DNA of 64,000 nucleotides from Janthinobacterium sp. Marseille (GTDB taxonomy: Bacteria > Pseudomonadota > Gammaproteobacteria > Burkholderiales > Burkholderiaceae_D): assembly GCF_000013625.1 (NCBI RefSeq), contig NC_009659.1:1922001-1986000 (forward strand). The letters are read 5' to 3'. This document shows, piece after piece, positions 20,738 to 29,852 of the stretch. Under the pieces are notes generated by a model. That model did not search any database. It saw only the letters and a list, made by a program, of their open reading frames with translations, and had not been told where the DNA came from. Every line of letters starts with the position of its first letter. Position 1 is the first letter of the stretch. Both the position numbers and the translations under genes were made by a program.

Positions 20738-21118
20738 ATGCGCCAACACTCCTTCTCATCTTTTTGCCGTTTCATTGCTTGCTTCCTGGTCATGACTGTT
20801 CTGACCTCCGGGGTAGCAATGGCTGCCTACGTCTGTCCGCAGACAATGGTGCCTGTGCAAGAAATGGCGATGGGTGACATGCCATGTGCCGGAATAGACA
20901 TCGAGAAACCAGTTCACTGCGCTGAACAACAGTCAGGTGCCAAACTGGCACTTGAACATCTGGCCGCCGCACCATCGCTTGCACCAACTATCGTTTTATT
21001 CATCATGCCGGCACCTCTGCCGGTTGTTCCTACCGTTCTGGCTTCAGCCTGGATAGACGCTCCTCTGGAATTAGGCGTAGGCCCGCCTTATCTCCGAACG
21101 CAACGACTCCGCATTTGA
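20738..21118 (+). CDS. Small exported protein heading the cus operon, unknown function (126 aa)
   Basis: I do not recognise a named family. The ATG at 20738 is preferred to the TTG at 20699 because it starts a good signal sequence (CRFIACFLVMTVLTSGVAMA). The mature part is short, with three cysteines (VCPQTM, MPCAG, HCAEQ) and several Met residues, a composition that could bind copper, and a hydrophobic Pro-rich segment (IVLFIMPAPLPVVPTVL) near the end. It is 71 bases before cusC and directly downstream of the putative copper operator, so it is probably co-regulated with copper efflux. Small Met/Cys proteins are common at this position in beta-proteobacterial cus/sil operons. Confidence 0.65.
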   Translation: MRQHSFSSFCRFIACFLVMTVLTSGVAMAAYVCPQTMVPVQEMAMGDMPCAGIDIEKPVHCAEQQSGAKLALEHLAAAPSLAPTIVLFIMPAPLPVVPTVLASAWIDAPLELGVGPPYLRTQRLRI

Positions 21119-21189
21119 TTTAACCCTCAGTTGTTTCGCTGACCGGCATTGTGCCGTAGTCAGCGTTCGTCTTTACTACCGGGGGTTAT

Positions 21190-22497
21190 ATGTTTTTGCG
21201 TATCCAAGCGCTACTGAATCATCAGTCGCGCACTCTCTGCCGAACCAGCGTTTTACTGGCGCTGGTTTTTGGCACATCTTTTGTTCACGCTCAGGCCAAT
21301 GGACTTACATTAAACGAGGCAGTGCAACTTTCACTGCAGCGTTCGTCGTTGACCAAGGCCGCTAATGCCTCTTTATTGGCCAGTCGCGAATCTGCAGCTA
21401 AAGCTGACCAATTACCTGATCCCATGCTGAAAGTTGGCATCGATAATCTGCCTGTGACGGGGAGCGACCGTTATAGCACCACGAGTGATTTCATGACCAT
21501 GCGTCGAGTTGGAATCGAACAGCAATGGGTTTCTTCCGACAAGCGAGTGGCACGCTCTGAGCGTGCCCAACGTGCCGTCGAAATGGAAGAAAGCATTTAT
21601 CTGGAAAGTGTTGCCAAGGTGAGGGAAGGAGCAGCCAAGGCATGGGTCAATGTACTTTACGGTCAACGCACATTAGCATTGGTCAGCGCCATGGAAAAAG
21701 AAACGTCCGATGATCTGAATGCAGTGAATGCTGCACATCGTGGCGCCAAGGCAAACGCCTCCGACGTGATGCAAGCGCAATTGACACTTTCACAGGCGCA
21801 AGATGCGATGCGTAAAAACACACAAGATTTGCGGAATGCGCGTCTTGCTCTAAGCCGTTGGACTGGTATGCCTGCCGCAACTGTCAGTGACGAGACACCA
21901 AAACTGACGTCGCATGTACCTGAATTGCCTATCGAGGAACTAGAAAAGTATCACCCGATGTTATTGACGGCTCGCCGCGCAATCAATTTGGCCGACGCCG
22001 ATAGCACGGTTGCTACCCGCGAAAGCAATCCAGACTGGTCTGTTGAAGCGGGTTACAGCCAGCGAGGCAGTCAGTATTCAAACATGGTGTCCTTTGGCAT
22101 CAGCATTCCTCTTCCCGTTAATCGTGCACAAAAACAGAATCGTGACATCGCTGAAAAATCGGCCTTGGGAACCAAAGCAAGAATGCAGTACGAAGAAGCA
22201 TTGCGTGACCTGCAAACTGAGATAGAGAGCCAGTCTTCAACACTGGAGAGTCTTAAAGGACGTATTAAGCAACTTACTGCTCAGTTGCTGCCGGCCGCAT
22301 CGCAACAGGCAGAACTGGCAACGGCTGCTTACCGCTCAGGTGCAGGCAGCCTCAGTGCTGTTTTCAATGCCAAAAAAACACTGTTGGAACGACGGCTGCA
22401 AATAGCTGAACTTGAAAGAGAAGCAGCGCTGACTTGGGCAGCGTTGGAATATCACGTGGTTCCACATGACATGGTGTCCGCAGGGGAAATGAAATGA
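21190..22497 (+). CDS. cusC: CusC-like outer membrane efflux protein, TolC family (435 aa)
   Basis: Outer-membrane channel of the tripartite Cu(I)/Ag(I) pump. It has a signal peptide ending FVHAQA, then two repeats of the outer-membrane efflux domain, long coiled-coil helices (residues about 40-230 and 240-420) with typical LTLNEAVQLSLQRS and NPDWSVEAGYSQRG segments. Cognate adaptor and pump follow with 4-base ATGA-type overlaps, which gives its role. A GGGGG site precedes the ATG. Confidence 0.9.
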   Translation: MFLRIQALLNHQSRTLCRTSVLLALVFGTSFVHAQANGLTLNEAVQLSLQRSSLTKAANASLLASRESAAKADQLPDPMLKVGIDNLPVTGSDRYSTTSDFMTMRRVGIEQQWVSSDKRVARSERAQRAVEMEESIYLESVAKVREGAAKAWVNVLYGQRTLALVSAMEKETSDDLNAVNAAHRGAKANASDVMQAQLTLSQAQDAMRKNTQDLRNARLALSRWTGMPAATVSDETPKLTSHVPELPIEELEKYHPMLLTARRAINLADADSTVATRESNPDWSVEAGYSQRGSQYSNMVSFGISIPLPVNRAQKQNRDIAEKSALGTKARMQYEEALRDLQTEIESQSSTLESLKGRIKQLTAQLLPAASQQAELATAAYRSGAGSLSAVFNAKKTLLERRLQIAELEREAALTWAALEYHVVPHDMVSAGEMK

Positions 22498-23987
22498 AAT
22501 CGAAATTCGCATTGAAAGCGATTGTCTTGGCGTTAGCAGGTGCAGGCCTCATGTTTGGTGGGTATTGGTTAGGTACGCAAAGCAGTATGAATGGCACCTC
22601 TTCATCTGGAGCAGCGACTGAAAGGGTTGACCTGAAGACAGGGCGTAAAGTCCTGTATTGGCATGACCCCATGGTCCCGGGAAACAAGTTCGACAAACCT
22701 GGTAAAAGTCCTTTCATGGATATGCAGTTGGTCCCGGTCTTTGCGGATGAAGGCTCGGAAGATGGTGGGGTAAAAGTCAGTTCTAGACTTCAACAGAATC
22801 TCGGTATTCGCTTTGCGACCGTAAGACGCGAAGAAGTACGGGATGCATTTGAAATGGTCGGCACAACGCAGTTTGATGAGAGCGCATCGGAAGTCGTGCA
22901 AAGCCGCGTGACGGGATACATCGACAAACTATATGCCCGCTCACCTCAACAACGCATTCAGCGCGGTGAAGCAATCGCTTCTATTTTTGTTCCCGACTGG
23001 ATTGCACCACAAGAAGAATATCTGGCACTCAAGCGTGGTGGCAATACCGAACTGGCGGTAGCTGCTCGGCAAAGAATGCGAGCGATGTCTATCCCGGACG
23101 GATTGATCAATCAGGTGGATCGTACCGGCCAATCCCAAAAGCACTTCACGCTGACATCCCCAGTTTCCGGCGTCATTACCGAGTTGTCCGTACGCGATGG
23201 TGCGATGGTAACGCCCGGCATGACCATTGCGAAAGTCGCAGGTTTGAACAAAGTGTGGCTGGTAGCAGAAGTCCCCGAAGCACTGAGCAATACAGTCCGT
23301 TCCGGCATGGCGGTTGAAACTACATTCTCCGGCGATGCGAATAGGAAATACAACGGTCAGGTTCGCGAAATCCTGCCGGGTATCAGTAATGCGACGCGGA
23401 CCTTGCAGGCTCGACTGGAGCTGGATAATCGTGATGGCAGTCTTACACCCGGCATGCTCATGCGTGTTCGCCTGGATGCTGAGAAGCCAGTTTCGCGGCT
23501 TCTAGTTCCGAGTGAGGCCGTGATTGCAAACGGCAAGCAATTCGTCGTGCTGGTGGTTGGCGAAAACAACAGCATGCAACCTATGGTGGTGACTACTGGC
23601 CGGGATATCGGCAACGATACCGAGATTTTGAGTGGTTTGAGTGAAGGCCAGAAAGTGGTCGCTTCGGGGCAATTTCTTATTGATTCAGAAGCAAGTCTGA
23701 AATCGGTATTGCCTAAGTTTGCTGGTAATAAGCAGGCGATGCAGCCAGCAGCTTCTCCTGTTTATCGTGGCATAGGTACTGTAGAGAAAGTGACACCTAA
23801 AGCGCTAACTCTTTCGCACAAGCCGATTCCGGACCTTGAATGGGGTGCGATGACAATGGACTTTAGCAAGTCGCGTCCTGAGCTATTCAGCGAGATAAAA
23901 ACAGGGCAGGAAGTTGAGTTCTCATTCCGGGAAAATGACGACGGCTACCTGCTAGAAAGCGTCAAACCGGTCGGAGGAAAGCAATGA
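22494..23987 (+). CDS. cusB: CusB-like periplasmic adaptor with HMBD and a fused CusF-like domain (497 aa)
   Basis: Membrane-fusion protein joining CusA to CusC and loading copper. Domain order: N-terminal membrane anchor/signal (about 1-30), heavy-metal-binding domain ([20 protein letters not shown]…LVPVF, about 54-80), barrel-sandwich and beta-barrel domains (about 120-390), then a C-terminal extension from about 425 ([20 protein letters not shown]…WGAMTMDF) that matches the CusF copper-chaperone fold, with the WGAMTM copper-ligand motif. Such extended adaptors occur in other HME systems; here a separate cusF gene is also present, giving two CusF-type modules. Overlaps cusC and cusA by 4 bases each. 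Confidence 0.92.
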   Translation: MKSKFALKAIVLALAGAGLMFGGYWLGTQSSMNGTSSSGAATERVDLKTGRKVLYWHDPMVPGNKFDKPGKSPFMDMQLVPVFADEGSEDGGVKVSSRLQQNLGIRFATVRREEVRDAFEMVGTTQFDESASEVVQSRVTGYIDKLYARSPQQRIQRGEAIASIFVPDWIAPQEEYLALKRGGNTELAVAARQRMRAMSIPDGLINQVDRTGQSQKHFTLTSPVSGVITELSVRDGAMVTPGMTIAKVAGLNKVWLVAEVPEALSNTVRSGMAVETTFSGDANRKYNGQVREILPGISNATRTLQARLELDNRDGSLTPGMLMRVRLDAEKPVSRLLVPSEAVIANGKQFVVLVVGENNSMQPMVVTTGRDIGNDTEILSGLSEGQKVVASGQFLIDSEASLKSVLPKFAGNKQAMQPAASPVYRGIGTVEKVTPKALTLSHKPIPDLEWGAMTMDFSKSRPELFSEIKTGQEVEFSFRENDDGYLLESVKPVGGKQ

Positions 23988-26900
23988 TTGCGCGAATTAT
24001 TCGCTGGTCCATTAGCAACCGATTTTGGGTACTGCTTGCTGCCCTCGTCATCGCGGGCTGGGGACTTTGGTCCTTGAGTAAAACGCCGTTGGACGCGCTG
24101 CCAGACCTGTCGGACACACAAGTCATCATTCGTGCACAGTATCCTGGCAAGGCCCCGCAGATAGTGGAAGACCAAGTTACCTATCCACTAACCACAGCAC
24201 TGTTGGCTGTTCCGGGTGCTAAGACTGTCCGCGGTTACTCCTTCTTTGGCGACTCATTCGTCTATGTTCTTTTTGACGATGCGACGGACCAATACTGGGC
24301 TCGCTCCAGAGTGTTGGAATACATCAGTCAGGTGCAAAGCCGCTTACCGCAAGGTGTGCGCGCCGAACTTGGGCCGGATGGAACCGGAGTCGGTTGGGTA
24401 TTTGAATATGCGCTGGTCGACCGTACTGGGCAAAACGACCTCAGTCAATTACGAACCTTGAATGACTGGTTTCTGAAGTTCGAGCTCAAAACCGTCCCTG
24501 ACGTAGCAGAGGTCGCCAGCATCGGTGGCATGGTGAAGCAGTATCAAGTCATTCTTGACCCAGACAAGTTACGCGCATTCGGTATCTCGCATGCAAAGGT
24601 GCTGGATGCACTGGCGAAGGCGAATCAGGAATCCGGTGGTTCGGTCGTTGAGATGGCCGAGACCGAATATATGGTCCGCTCGCATGGGTATCTGCGTTCT
24701 CTGGAAGATTTCCGCAATGTCCTGCTGAATGCAAATGAGGCAGGTACACCGGTAATACTCAGGGATGTGGCAACAGTGCGCATTGGCCCTGAAATGCGTC
24801 GTGGTATTGCAGAGTTGAATGGCGAAGGTGAAGTCGCTGGTGGCGTTGTTGTCATGCGCTCAGGTAAGAACGCGTTGGAGACCATCAAGGCAGTCAAGGC
24901 AAAATTCGCCACTCTGCAAAATTCACTTCCGAAAGATGTGGAGGTGGTCACGACCTATGACCGCTCCAAGCTGATTACGGCAGCCGTGATTAATCTTCGC
25001 GACAAGCTGATTGAAGAGTTTGTCGTGGTCGCACTGGTTTGCGCTATTTTTCTCTTTCATCTGCGCAGTGCGTTGGTTGCCATCATCTCGTTACCCTTGG
25101 GTGTGCTCACTGCTTTCATTGTGATGCGCTACCAAGGCGTCAATGCCAATCTGATGTCATTGGGTGGCATCGCCATTGCTGTTGGTGCGATGGTCGATGC
25201 AGCAATTGTCATGATTGAGAATGCGCACAAGCATCTGGAAGCCTATGCGCACGCGCATCCTAATCAGGAAATTAATGCACGTGAGCGATGGGATTTGATT
25301 GCAGAGTCGGCTATAGAGGTTGGGCCAGCGCTATTCTTTTCGCTACTTATTGTTACGCTTTCTTTCATTCCTGTGTTCGCCCTGGAAGCGCAGGAAGGCA
25401 AGCTGTTTGCGCCGCTCGCCTATACAAAAACCTACACCTTGGCGGCGGCAGCTGGCCTGGCGATTACTTTGATTCCTGTGCTGATGGGATACATGATTCG
25501 CGGACGTATTCCTAGCGAAGCATCGAATCCGATTAATCGTGTACTGATACGTGCGTATCGACCTTGGTTGAATGCAAGTTTGGCGCATCCGAAATGGACG
25601 ATTGTCATTGCGTTCATCGGTCTTGTCCTGACAGTGATTCCGCTGTCCAAGCTGGGGGGCGAGTTCTTGCCACCGCTGGACGAAGGTGATTTGTTGTACA
25701 TGCCTTCTGCATTGCCCGGACTGTCCGCATCCAAAGCTAGCGAATTGCTGCAACAGACCGACCGACTAATAAAAACTGTTCCTGAGGTCGCCACGGTCTT
25801 TGGTAAAGCCGGCCGCGCAGAATCGGCAACGGACCCTGCACCTTTAGAAATGTTTGAAACGACCATACAGTTCAAACCGAAAGACCAATGGCGTGCCGGC
25901 ATGACATCCGCCAAGCTCATTGAAGAACTCGACCGGATAGTCAAAGTTCCAGGACTATCGAATGTTTGGGTGCCGCCTATCCGTAATCGTATCGACATGC
26001 TCTCAACCGGTATCAAGACGCCTGTCGGTGTGAAGGTCTCAGGTGCCGACCTCGGCCAAATCGAAAAAATCGCCACGCAAATCGAAGTAGTCGTCAAAAA
26101 AGTGCCGGGGGTGACTTCTGCATTAGCGGAGCGTGTCAGTGGCGGACGCTATATCGATGTCGATATAGACCGAGCAAAAGGCGCGCGATACGGCCTTGCA
26201 GTAACGGACGTGCAATCGGTTATTTCATCTGCGATTGGGGGCGAAAACATTGGTGAAGTTATAGATGGACGCCAACGCTTTCCTATCAATGTCCGTTATC
26301 CACAGGATTACCGTAACTCCGTGCAAACGCTGCGTGACTTTCCTATCGTCACAGACAGAGGCGCACAAGTAAGGCTGGGTGATATTACAAACATCAAAGT
26401 AACCGATGGGCCGCCAATGATACGCAGCGAAAACGCACGACTTTCTGGCTGGGTCTATGTCGATGTACGTGGAACCGACTTGCACTCAGCCGTGAAGGCG
26501 ATGCAGGCAGCAGTGGCGAAAGAAGTAAAACTCCCACCTGGATATGCAATTGGCTGGTCGGGACAATTTGAATACCTAGAGCGGGCCGTCGCCAAGTTGC
26601 AAACAGTGATTCCGCTGACGTTGGCTGTCATCTTCATTCTGCTGTACCTGGCATTCCACTCCATATCGGAAGCATTCCTGCTTATGCTGACTGTGCCTTT
26701 TGCACTTATTGGCGGCTTCTGGTTTGTGTGGTTTCTTGGCCATGCTGTTTCAGTGGCTACTGCGGTTGGTTTTATAGCATTGGCAGGACTGGCGGCTGAG
26801 TTTGGCGTCGTGATGCTGGTTTATCTACGCAACTCATTGAATCAACGATTGCAGTCAGGCTTGCCGTTGAGCAAGGAACTCATTGCGGAAGCGATACGAG

Positions 26901-27136
26901 AAGGAGCTGTATTGCGTGTGCGTCCGAAAGCCATGACAGTGGCAGTTATCTTGGCCGGCCTTATCCCGATTATGTTCGGTAGTGGCGCTGGCTCTGAAGT
27001 AATGCAGCGAATTGCCGCACCTATGGTGGGCGGCATGATTACCGCACCGTTGTTGTCGCTGTTTGTAATTCCAGCAGCATGGCGTTTGCTTCAAGAACGC
27101 AAACTACGTTTAGCAGCAGGAAAGAAATCAATCTAA
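23984..27136 (+). CDS. cusA: CusA-like heavy-metal RND efflux pump (1050 aa)
   Basis: Proton-driven inner-membrane pump of the HME-RND class. The start [18 protein letters not shown] is typical, with [13 protein letters not shown] right after the first membrane helix. Twelve membrane segments and two large periplasmic loops are present. Membrane segment 4 contains [23 protein letters not shown], with the essential acidic residue. Met residues expected for copper relay are seen in the pore domain (for example [13 protein letters not shown]-type positions). Its adaptor and outer-membrane partner, both CusB/CusC-like, and the downstream CusF support Cu(I)/Ag(I) over Zn/Co as substrate. Confidence 0.93.
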   Translation: MIARIIRWSISNRFWVLLAALVIAGWGLWSLSKTPLDALPDLSDTQVIIRAQYPGKAPQIVEDQVTYPLTTALLAVPGAKTVRGYSFFGDSFVYVLFDDATDQYWARSRVLEYISQVQSRLPQGVRAELGPDGTGVGWVFEYALVDRTGQNDLSQLRTLNDWFLKFELKTVPDVAEVASIGGMVKQYQVILDPDKLRAFGISHAKVLDALAKANQESGGSVVEMAETEYMVRSHGYLRSLEDFRNVLLNANEAGTPVILRDVATVRIGPEMRRGIAELNGEGEVAGGVVVMRSGKNALETIKAVKAKFATLQNSLPKDVEVVTTYDRSKLITAAVINLRDKLIEEFVVVALVCAIFLFHLRSALVAIISLPLGVLTAFIVMRYQGVNANLMSLGGIAIAVGAMVDAAIVMIENAHKHLEAYAHAHPNQEINARERWDLIAESAIEVGPALFFSLLIVTLSFIPVFALEAQEGKLFAPLAYTKTYTLAAAAGLAITLIPVLMGYMIRGRIPSEASNPINRVLIRAYRPWLNASLAHPKWTIVIAFIGLVLTVIPLSKLGGEFLPPLDEGDLLYMPSALPGLSASKASELLQQTDRLIKTVPEVATVFGKAGRAESATDPAPLEMFETTIQFKPKDQWRAGMTSAKLIEELDRIVKVPGLSNVWVPPIRNRIDMLSTGIKTPVGVKVSGADLGQIEKIATQIEVVVKKVPGVTSALAERVSGGRYIDVDIDRAKGARYGLAVTDVQSVISSAIGGENIGEVIDGRQRFPINVRYPQDYRNSVQTLRDFPIVTDRGAQVRLGDITNIKVTDGPPMIRSENARLSGWVYVDVRGTDLHSAVKAMQAAVAKEVKLPPGYAIGWSGQFEYLERAVAKLQTVIPLTLAVIFILLYLAFHSISEAFLLMLTVPFALIGGFWFVWFLGHAVSVATAVGFIALAGLAAEFGVVMLVYLRNSLNQRLQSGLPLSKELIAEAIREGAVLRVRPKAMTVAVILAGLIPIMFGSGAGSEVMQRIAAPMVGGMITAPLLSLFVIPAAWRLLQERKLRLAAGKKSI

Positions 27137-27153
27137 CTAGTAAGGAGTATCAA

Positions 27154-27525
27154 ATGAAAAAATCGCTTTTAAATCTGGTAGCAGTCTTTGGATTTTCTTT
27201 TATTGCTATAACTGCCTACGCAGAACAGGGCAGCAGGGGAATAGATATGAGTGGCATGAAGAAGGACAAAATACCAGGCAATCCAATGAATACGATGTCT
27301 CTGTCTGACGGTGTGGTGAACGCCGTTGAGAAAGAAAATAGTCACATTACTTTGAAACACGGTCGCATCAAGAGCGCGACAGTAGAGATGGGACCTATGA
27401 CTATGTCGTTTGCTGTGAAAGACAAAGGGTTACTTTCCGACGTCAAAGTCGGCGACAAGGTAAAGTTTACGGTCGAGAACATTGATGGCACTGCTACAGT
27501 GACGGTTTTGTCTATTCAAAAATAA
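27154..27525 (+). CDS. cusF: CusF periplasmic copper chaperone (123 aa)
   Basis: Small periplasmic protein that carries Cu(I)/Ag(I) to the CusCBA pump. The ATG at 27154 has AAGGAG 7 bases upstream, and it begins a signal peptide (MKKSLLNLVAVFGFSFIAIT, cleaved at AYA). The OB-fold core reads GVVNAVEKENSHITLKHGRI…VEMGPMTMSFAVKDK. It keeps the two ligand methionines (MGPMTM) and a histidine, but a proline stands where the E. coli protein has tryptophan (WPAMTM), so the cation-pi contact may be absent. The last gene of the cus operon; a hairpin lies after it. Confidence 0.9.
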   Translation: MKKSLLNLVAVFGFSFIAITAYAEQGSRGIDMSGMKKDKIPGNPMNTMSLSDGVVNAVEKENSHITLKHGRIKSATVEMGPMTMSFAVKDKGLLSDVKVGDKVKFTVENIDGTATVTVLSIQK

Positions 27526-27575
27526 CTCTATCGGGAAGAATACATCGCTGATGGAGTAAATAACTCGGGAGAATT

Positions 27576-27598
27576 TGGCATACGCTATTGGTATGCCA
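27576..27598. terminator. Hairpin between convergent cusF and cusS
   Basis: TGGCATAC (27576-27583), 7-base loop, GTATGCCA (27591-27598), with short A/T-rich flanks. It lies between genes that face each other, and probably ends both transcripts. Confidence 0.6.
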
Positions 27599-27615
27599 TT
27601 TCTGATAATTTCGGG

Positions 27616-28992
27616 TTATTTTTGTTGCGACGACGGAAAATAAAGACTAAATGCAGTCTTGCTCTCCCCAGACACAACAGAGACACTGCCTCCATGTGCC
27701 TGCATGATCGCGCGCGTTATGGAAAGGCCCAAACCAGCTGAGTCGGATTCCGATTTTTTGCGAGATTTATCGGCCCGATAAAAACGATCAAACAGATGCG
27801 GTTGAATTTCGATAGGTATTTCTTTTCCATCGTTTTCTACAGTAACGACGGTCCCGGCTTGTGCTGCCTTTATCTTTATAGAAATAGTTCCGTGCGATGG
27901 TGTATATCGAAGTGCATTCGACAACAAGTTGTTTAATGCACGGCGAAACATGAGGCGATCTCCGATAACAACAGCGTCTCCTTCACATCGCAAGGTCACT
28001 TCTTTTTCTTCGGCTAAGGCTTCGTAGAATTCCAGCAAAGCTTGGCACTCTTGCGCCATATTTAGTTTCTCAACAGATGGAAGGGCAAGTCCGTTTTCTG
28101 TTTGTGCCAGAAACAGCATGTCAGATATGGTCTTTCCCAGCCGTTGAAGCTCCTCTGCATTTGAGCTGAGAGAATCTCTGTAATCAGCAGCACTACGACT
28201 CTGATTCAAAACAACATGAGTCTGTGTAAGCATATTGCTGATGGGGGTGCGAAGTTCATGTGCAAGGTCTGCGGAAAATTCCGTCAATCTGGCGATATCA
28301 TTTTGAAGGCGATCAAGCATGGCATTAAGTTTGACCGCCAGATCCGTCATTTCTGTCGGCACTGCATCTACAGGCATGCGCTCCTTCATGTTCTGGGATG
28401 TAACGGCTTGTGCGCGCGCTGCCATCGTTCGCAAAGGAGATAGACCTTGTCTTGCAGCCCACCAACCCAGCATAATAGTAGCCATTGCCGCGACCAAGAT
28501 GTAGAGCATCAACGTAGTTCGGAACATGCTCATAAAATGCGTGTGTATTGCCTTGTCGACAGCAATAACGACAATAACGGGCGAGCCGACGGACGCTTTC
28601 AGTTCAGCACGAATAGCTTGAAACTCTCGATGTGCATCGATCCTTACATCAAAATCGTTCTCGGTCTCGATATTAGGTTCGCGTGACAGAATTGCATCGC
28701 GAAAAGGCCCCAACGTGGAATAAATTTCCTTTCCGTCGATATCTCGGACATCCACGTAAAAATCAGGATGATTGTGCAAGGCCTCGCCAAATGTCTGGCT
28801 GATCGAATCTATCCCTTTTTCTTTGATGACTTTTTGAATCAACTGCAATTCGTTTTGAAGCAGTAATTGATCTTGTTCTGCAAAGTGTTCTTCGATAGCC
28901 GATGAAATGAGTGTGCCGAAACCAACCAAAACTGCTACAGAAGTGGCTGCGAATAAAGTAGTTAATCGCGCTGTCAGTGAGTTTCTGAACAT
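27616..28992 (-). CDS. cusS: CusS-like heavy-metal sensor histidine kinase (458 aa)
   Basis: Inner-membrane kinase sensing periplasmic copper/silver. Two membrane segments (about 10-32 and 165-187) frame a periplasmic sensor; then come a HAMP linker (RPLxxMAARAQAVT type: LSPLRTMAARAQAVT), the phospho-acceptor helix with FSADLAHELRTPISNML (H about 250), and the ATPase domain with NLLSNALRYTP (N box), and GLGLSITRAIMQAHGG (G boxes). Length and layout match the CusS/CopS/SilS group. The start overlaps the last base of the response-regulator stop, so the pair is co-translated. It points toward the cus operon terminator. Confidence 0.93.
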   Translation of the reverse strand: MFRNSLTARLTTLFAATSVAVLVGFGTLISSAIEEHFAEQDQLLLQNELQLIQKVIKEKGIDSISQTFGEALHNHPDFYVDVRDIDGKEIYSTLGPFRDAILSREPNIETENDFDVRIDAHREFQAIRAELKASVGSPVIVVIAVDKAIHTHFMSMFRTTLMLYILVAAMATIMLGWWAARQGLSPLRTMAARAQAVTSQNMKERMPVDAVPTEMTDLAVKLNAMLDRLQNDIARLTEFSADLAHELRTPISNMLTQTHVVLNQSRSAADYRDSLSSNAEELQRLGKTISDMLFLAQTENGLALPSVEKLNMAQECQALLEFYEALAEEKEVTLRCEGDAVVIGDRLMFRRALNNLLSNALRYTPSHGTISIKIKAAQAGTVVTVENDGKEIPIEIQPHLFDRFYRADKSRKKSESDSAGLGLSITRAIMQAHGGSVSVVSGESKTAFSLYFPSSQQK

Positions 28993-29690
28993 TACACGCC
29001 TCTGGCATCTGCTGGATCTTCCAGAACATATCCGACGCCCCGAATCGTGGAGATTAACTTCGGATCGTAATCGTCATCCATTTTGGCGCGTAAGCGGCGA
29101 ATAGCGACATCAATAACATTCGTGTCGCTATTAAAATTAATATCCCAAATTTGGGAGGCGATAAGAGAGCGGGGTAGAACTTCGCCTTTGTGTCTTACTA
29201 AAAATTCCAATAGAAGAAACTCCTTATTAGTCAGGGTTAGACGTTTCCCTGCACGAGTAGCCGCTCGCCGGGCAAGATCGAGGACTAAATCAGATACTTG
29301 TAGCCTATCCACTAGCGGGCTGGGATTCCCTCTTCGCAGCAATGTCCTCACTCGGGCTAGCAATTCTGAGAACGCGAATGGTTTAACCATGTAGTCGTCA
29401 GCGCCTAGCTCAAGACCTTTTACTCTATCCGCTACGCCGTCTCGGGCGGTTAGAAAGAGAGCTGGAACACTGTTTCCGGCACTGCGCAATGCATGCAATA
29501 TCTTCCATCCGTCTATATCCGGTAGCATCACATCTAAGATGATAAGGTCGTAGCTTCCGGTAACGGCGAGATGATGCCCGTCCAGTCCATTATTAGCGTA
29601 ATCCACGGCAAAGCCAGCTTCCATAAGCCCCTGCTGTAGGTACTCGCCAGTCTTTACTTCGTCTTCAACGATTAATAATTTCATTTTCAA
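28992..29690 (-). CDS. cusR: CusR/CopR-like OmpR-family response regulator (232 aa)
   Basis: Transcription activator phosphorylated by the neighbouring kinase. The receiver domain has the acidic pair (VEDE, about residues 8-11), phospho-acceptor D in [14 protein letters not shown] (about 53), T in FLTARD and K in YMVKPFAF. The C-terminal winged-helix DNA-binding domain ends [22 protein letters not shown] and [11 protein letters not shown], as in all OmpR-type regulators. It is divergent from the copper oxidase gene, and the intergenic dyad ATTACA-CGTT-TGTAAT lies between them; the same dyad precedes the cus operon. Control of both operons is therefore likely. Confidence 0.94.
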   Translation of the reverse strand: MKMKLLIVEDEVKTGEYLQQGLMEAGFAVDYANNGLDGHHLAVTGSYDLIILDVMLPDIDGWKILHALRSAGNSVPALFLTARDGVADRVKGLELGADDYMVKPFAFSELLARVRTLLRRGNPSPLVDRLQVSDLVLDLARRAATRAGKRLTLTNKEFLLLEFLVRHKGEVLPRSLIASQIWDINFNSDTNVIDVAIRRLRAKMDDDYDPKLISTIRGVGYVLEDPADARGV

Positions 29691-29751
29691 ATCCGTATGG
29701 GCTAACTTATGAGCTCAAACAATACGCTAACTCTCGTTAAATTACGTGAAC

Positions 29752-29767
29752 ATTACACGTTTGTAAT
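29752..29767. promoter_or_regulatory. Probable CusR/CopR operator between cusR and copABCD
   Basis: ATTACA-CGTT-TGTAAT, perfect 6-bp arms with a 4-base spacer. It is 61 bases upstream of the cusR start and 85 upstream of the oxidase start, so it can serve autoregulation and copABCD induction. Same arms and spacing as the dyad at 20649. Confidence 0.72.
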
Positions 29768-29852
29768 GAACCCGTAATGCAAAAGATAATTTGTTTGAAT
29801 TATGATTCTCTTCATCAAAAACCTTTTCCCTTTGGTTCGGAGACTCTCATAT

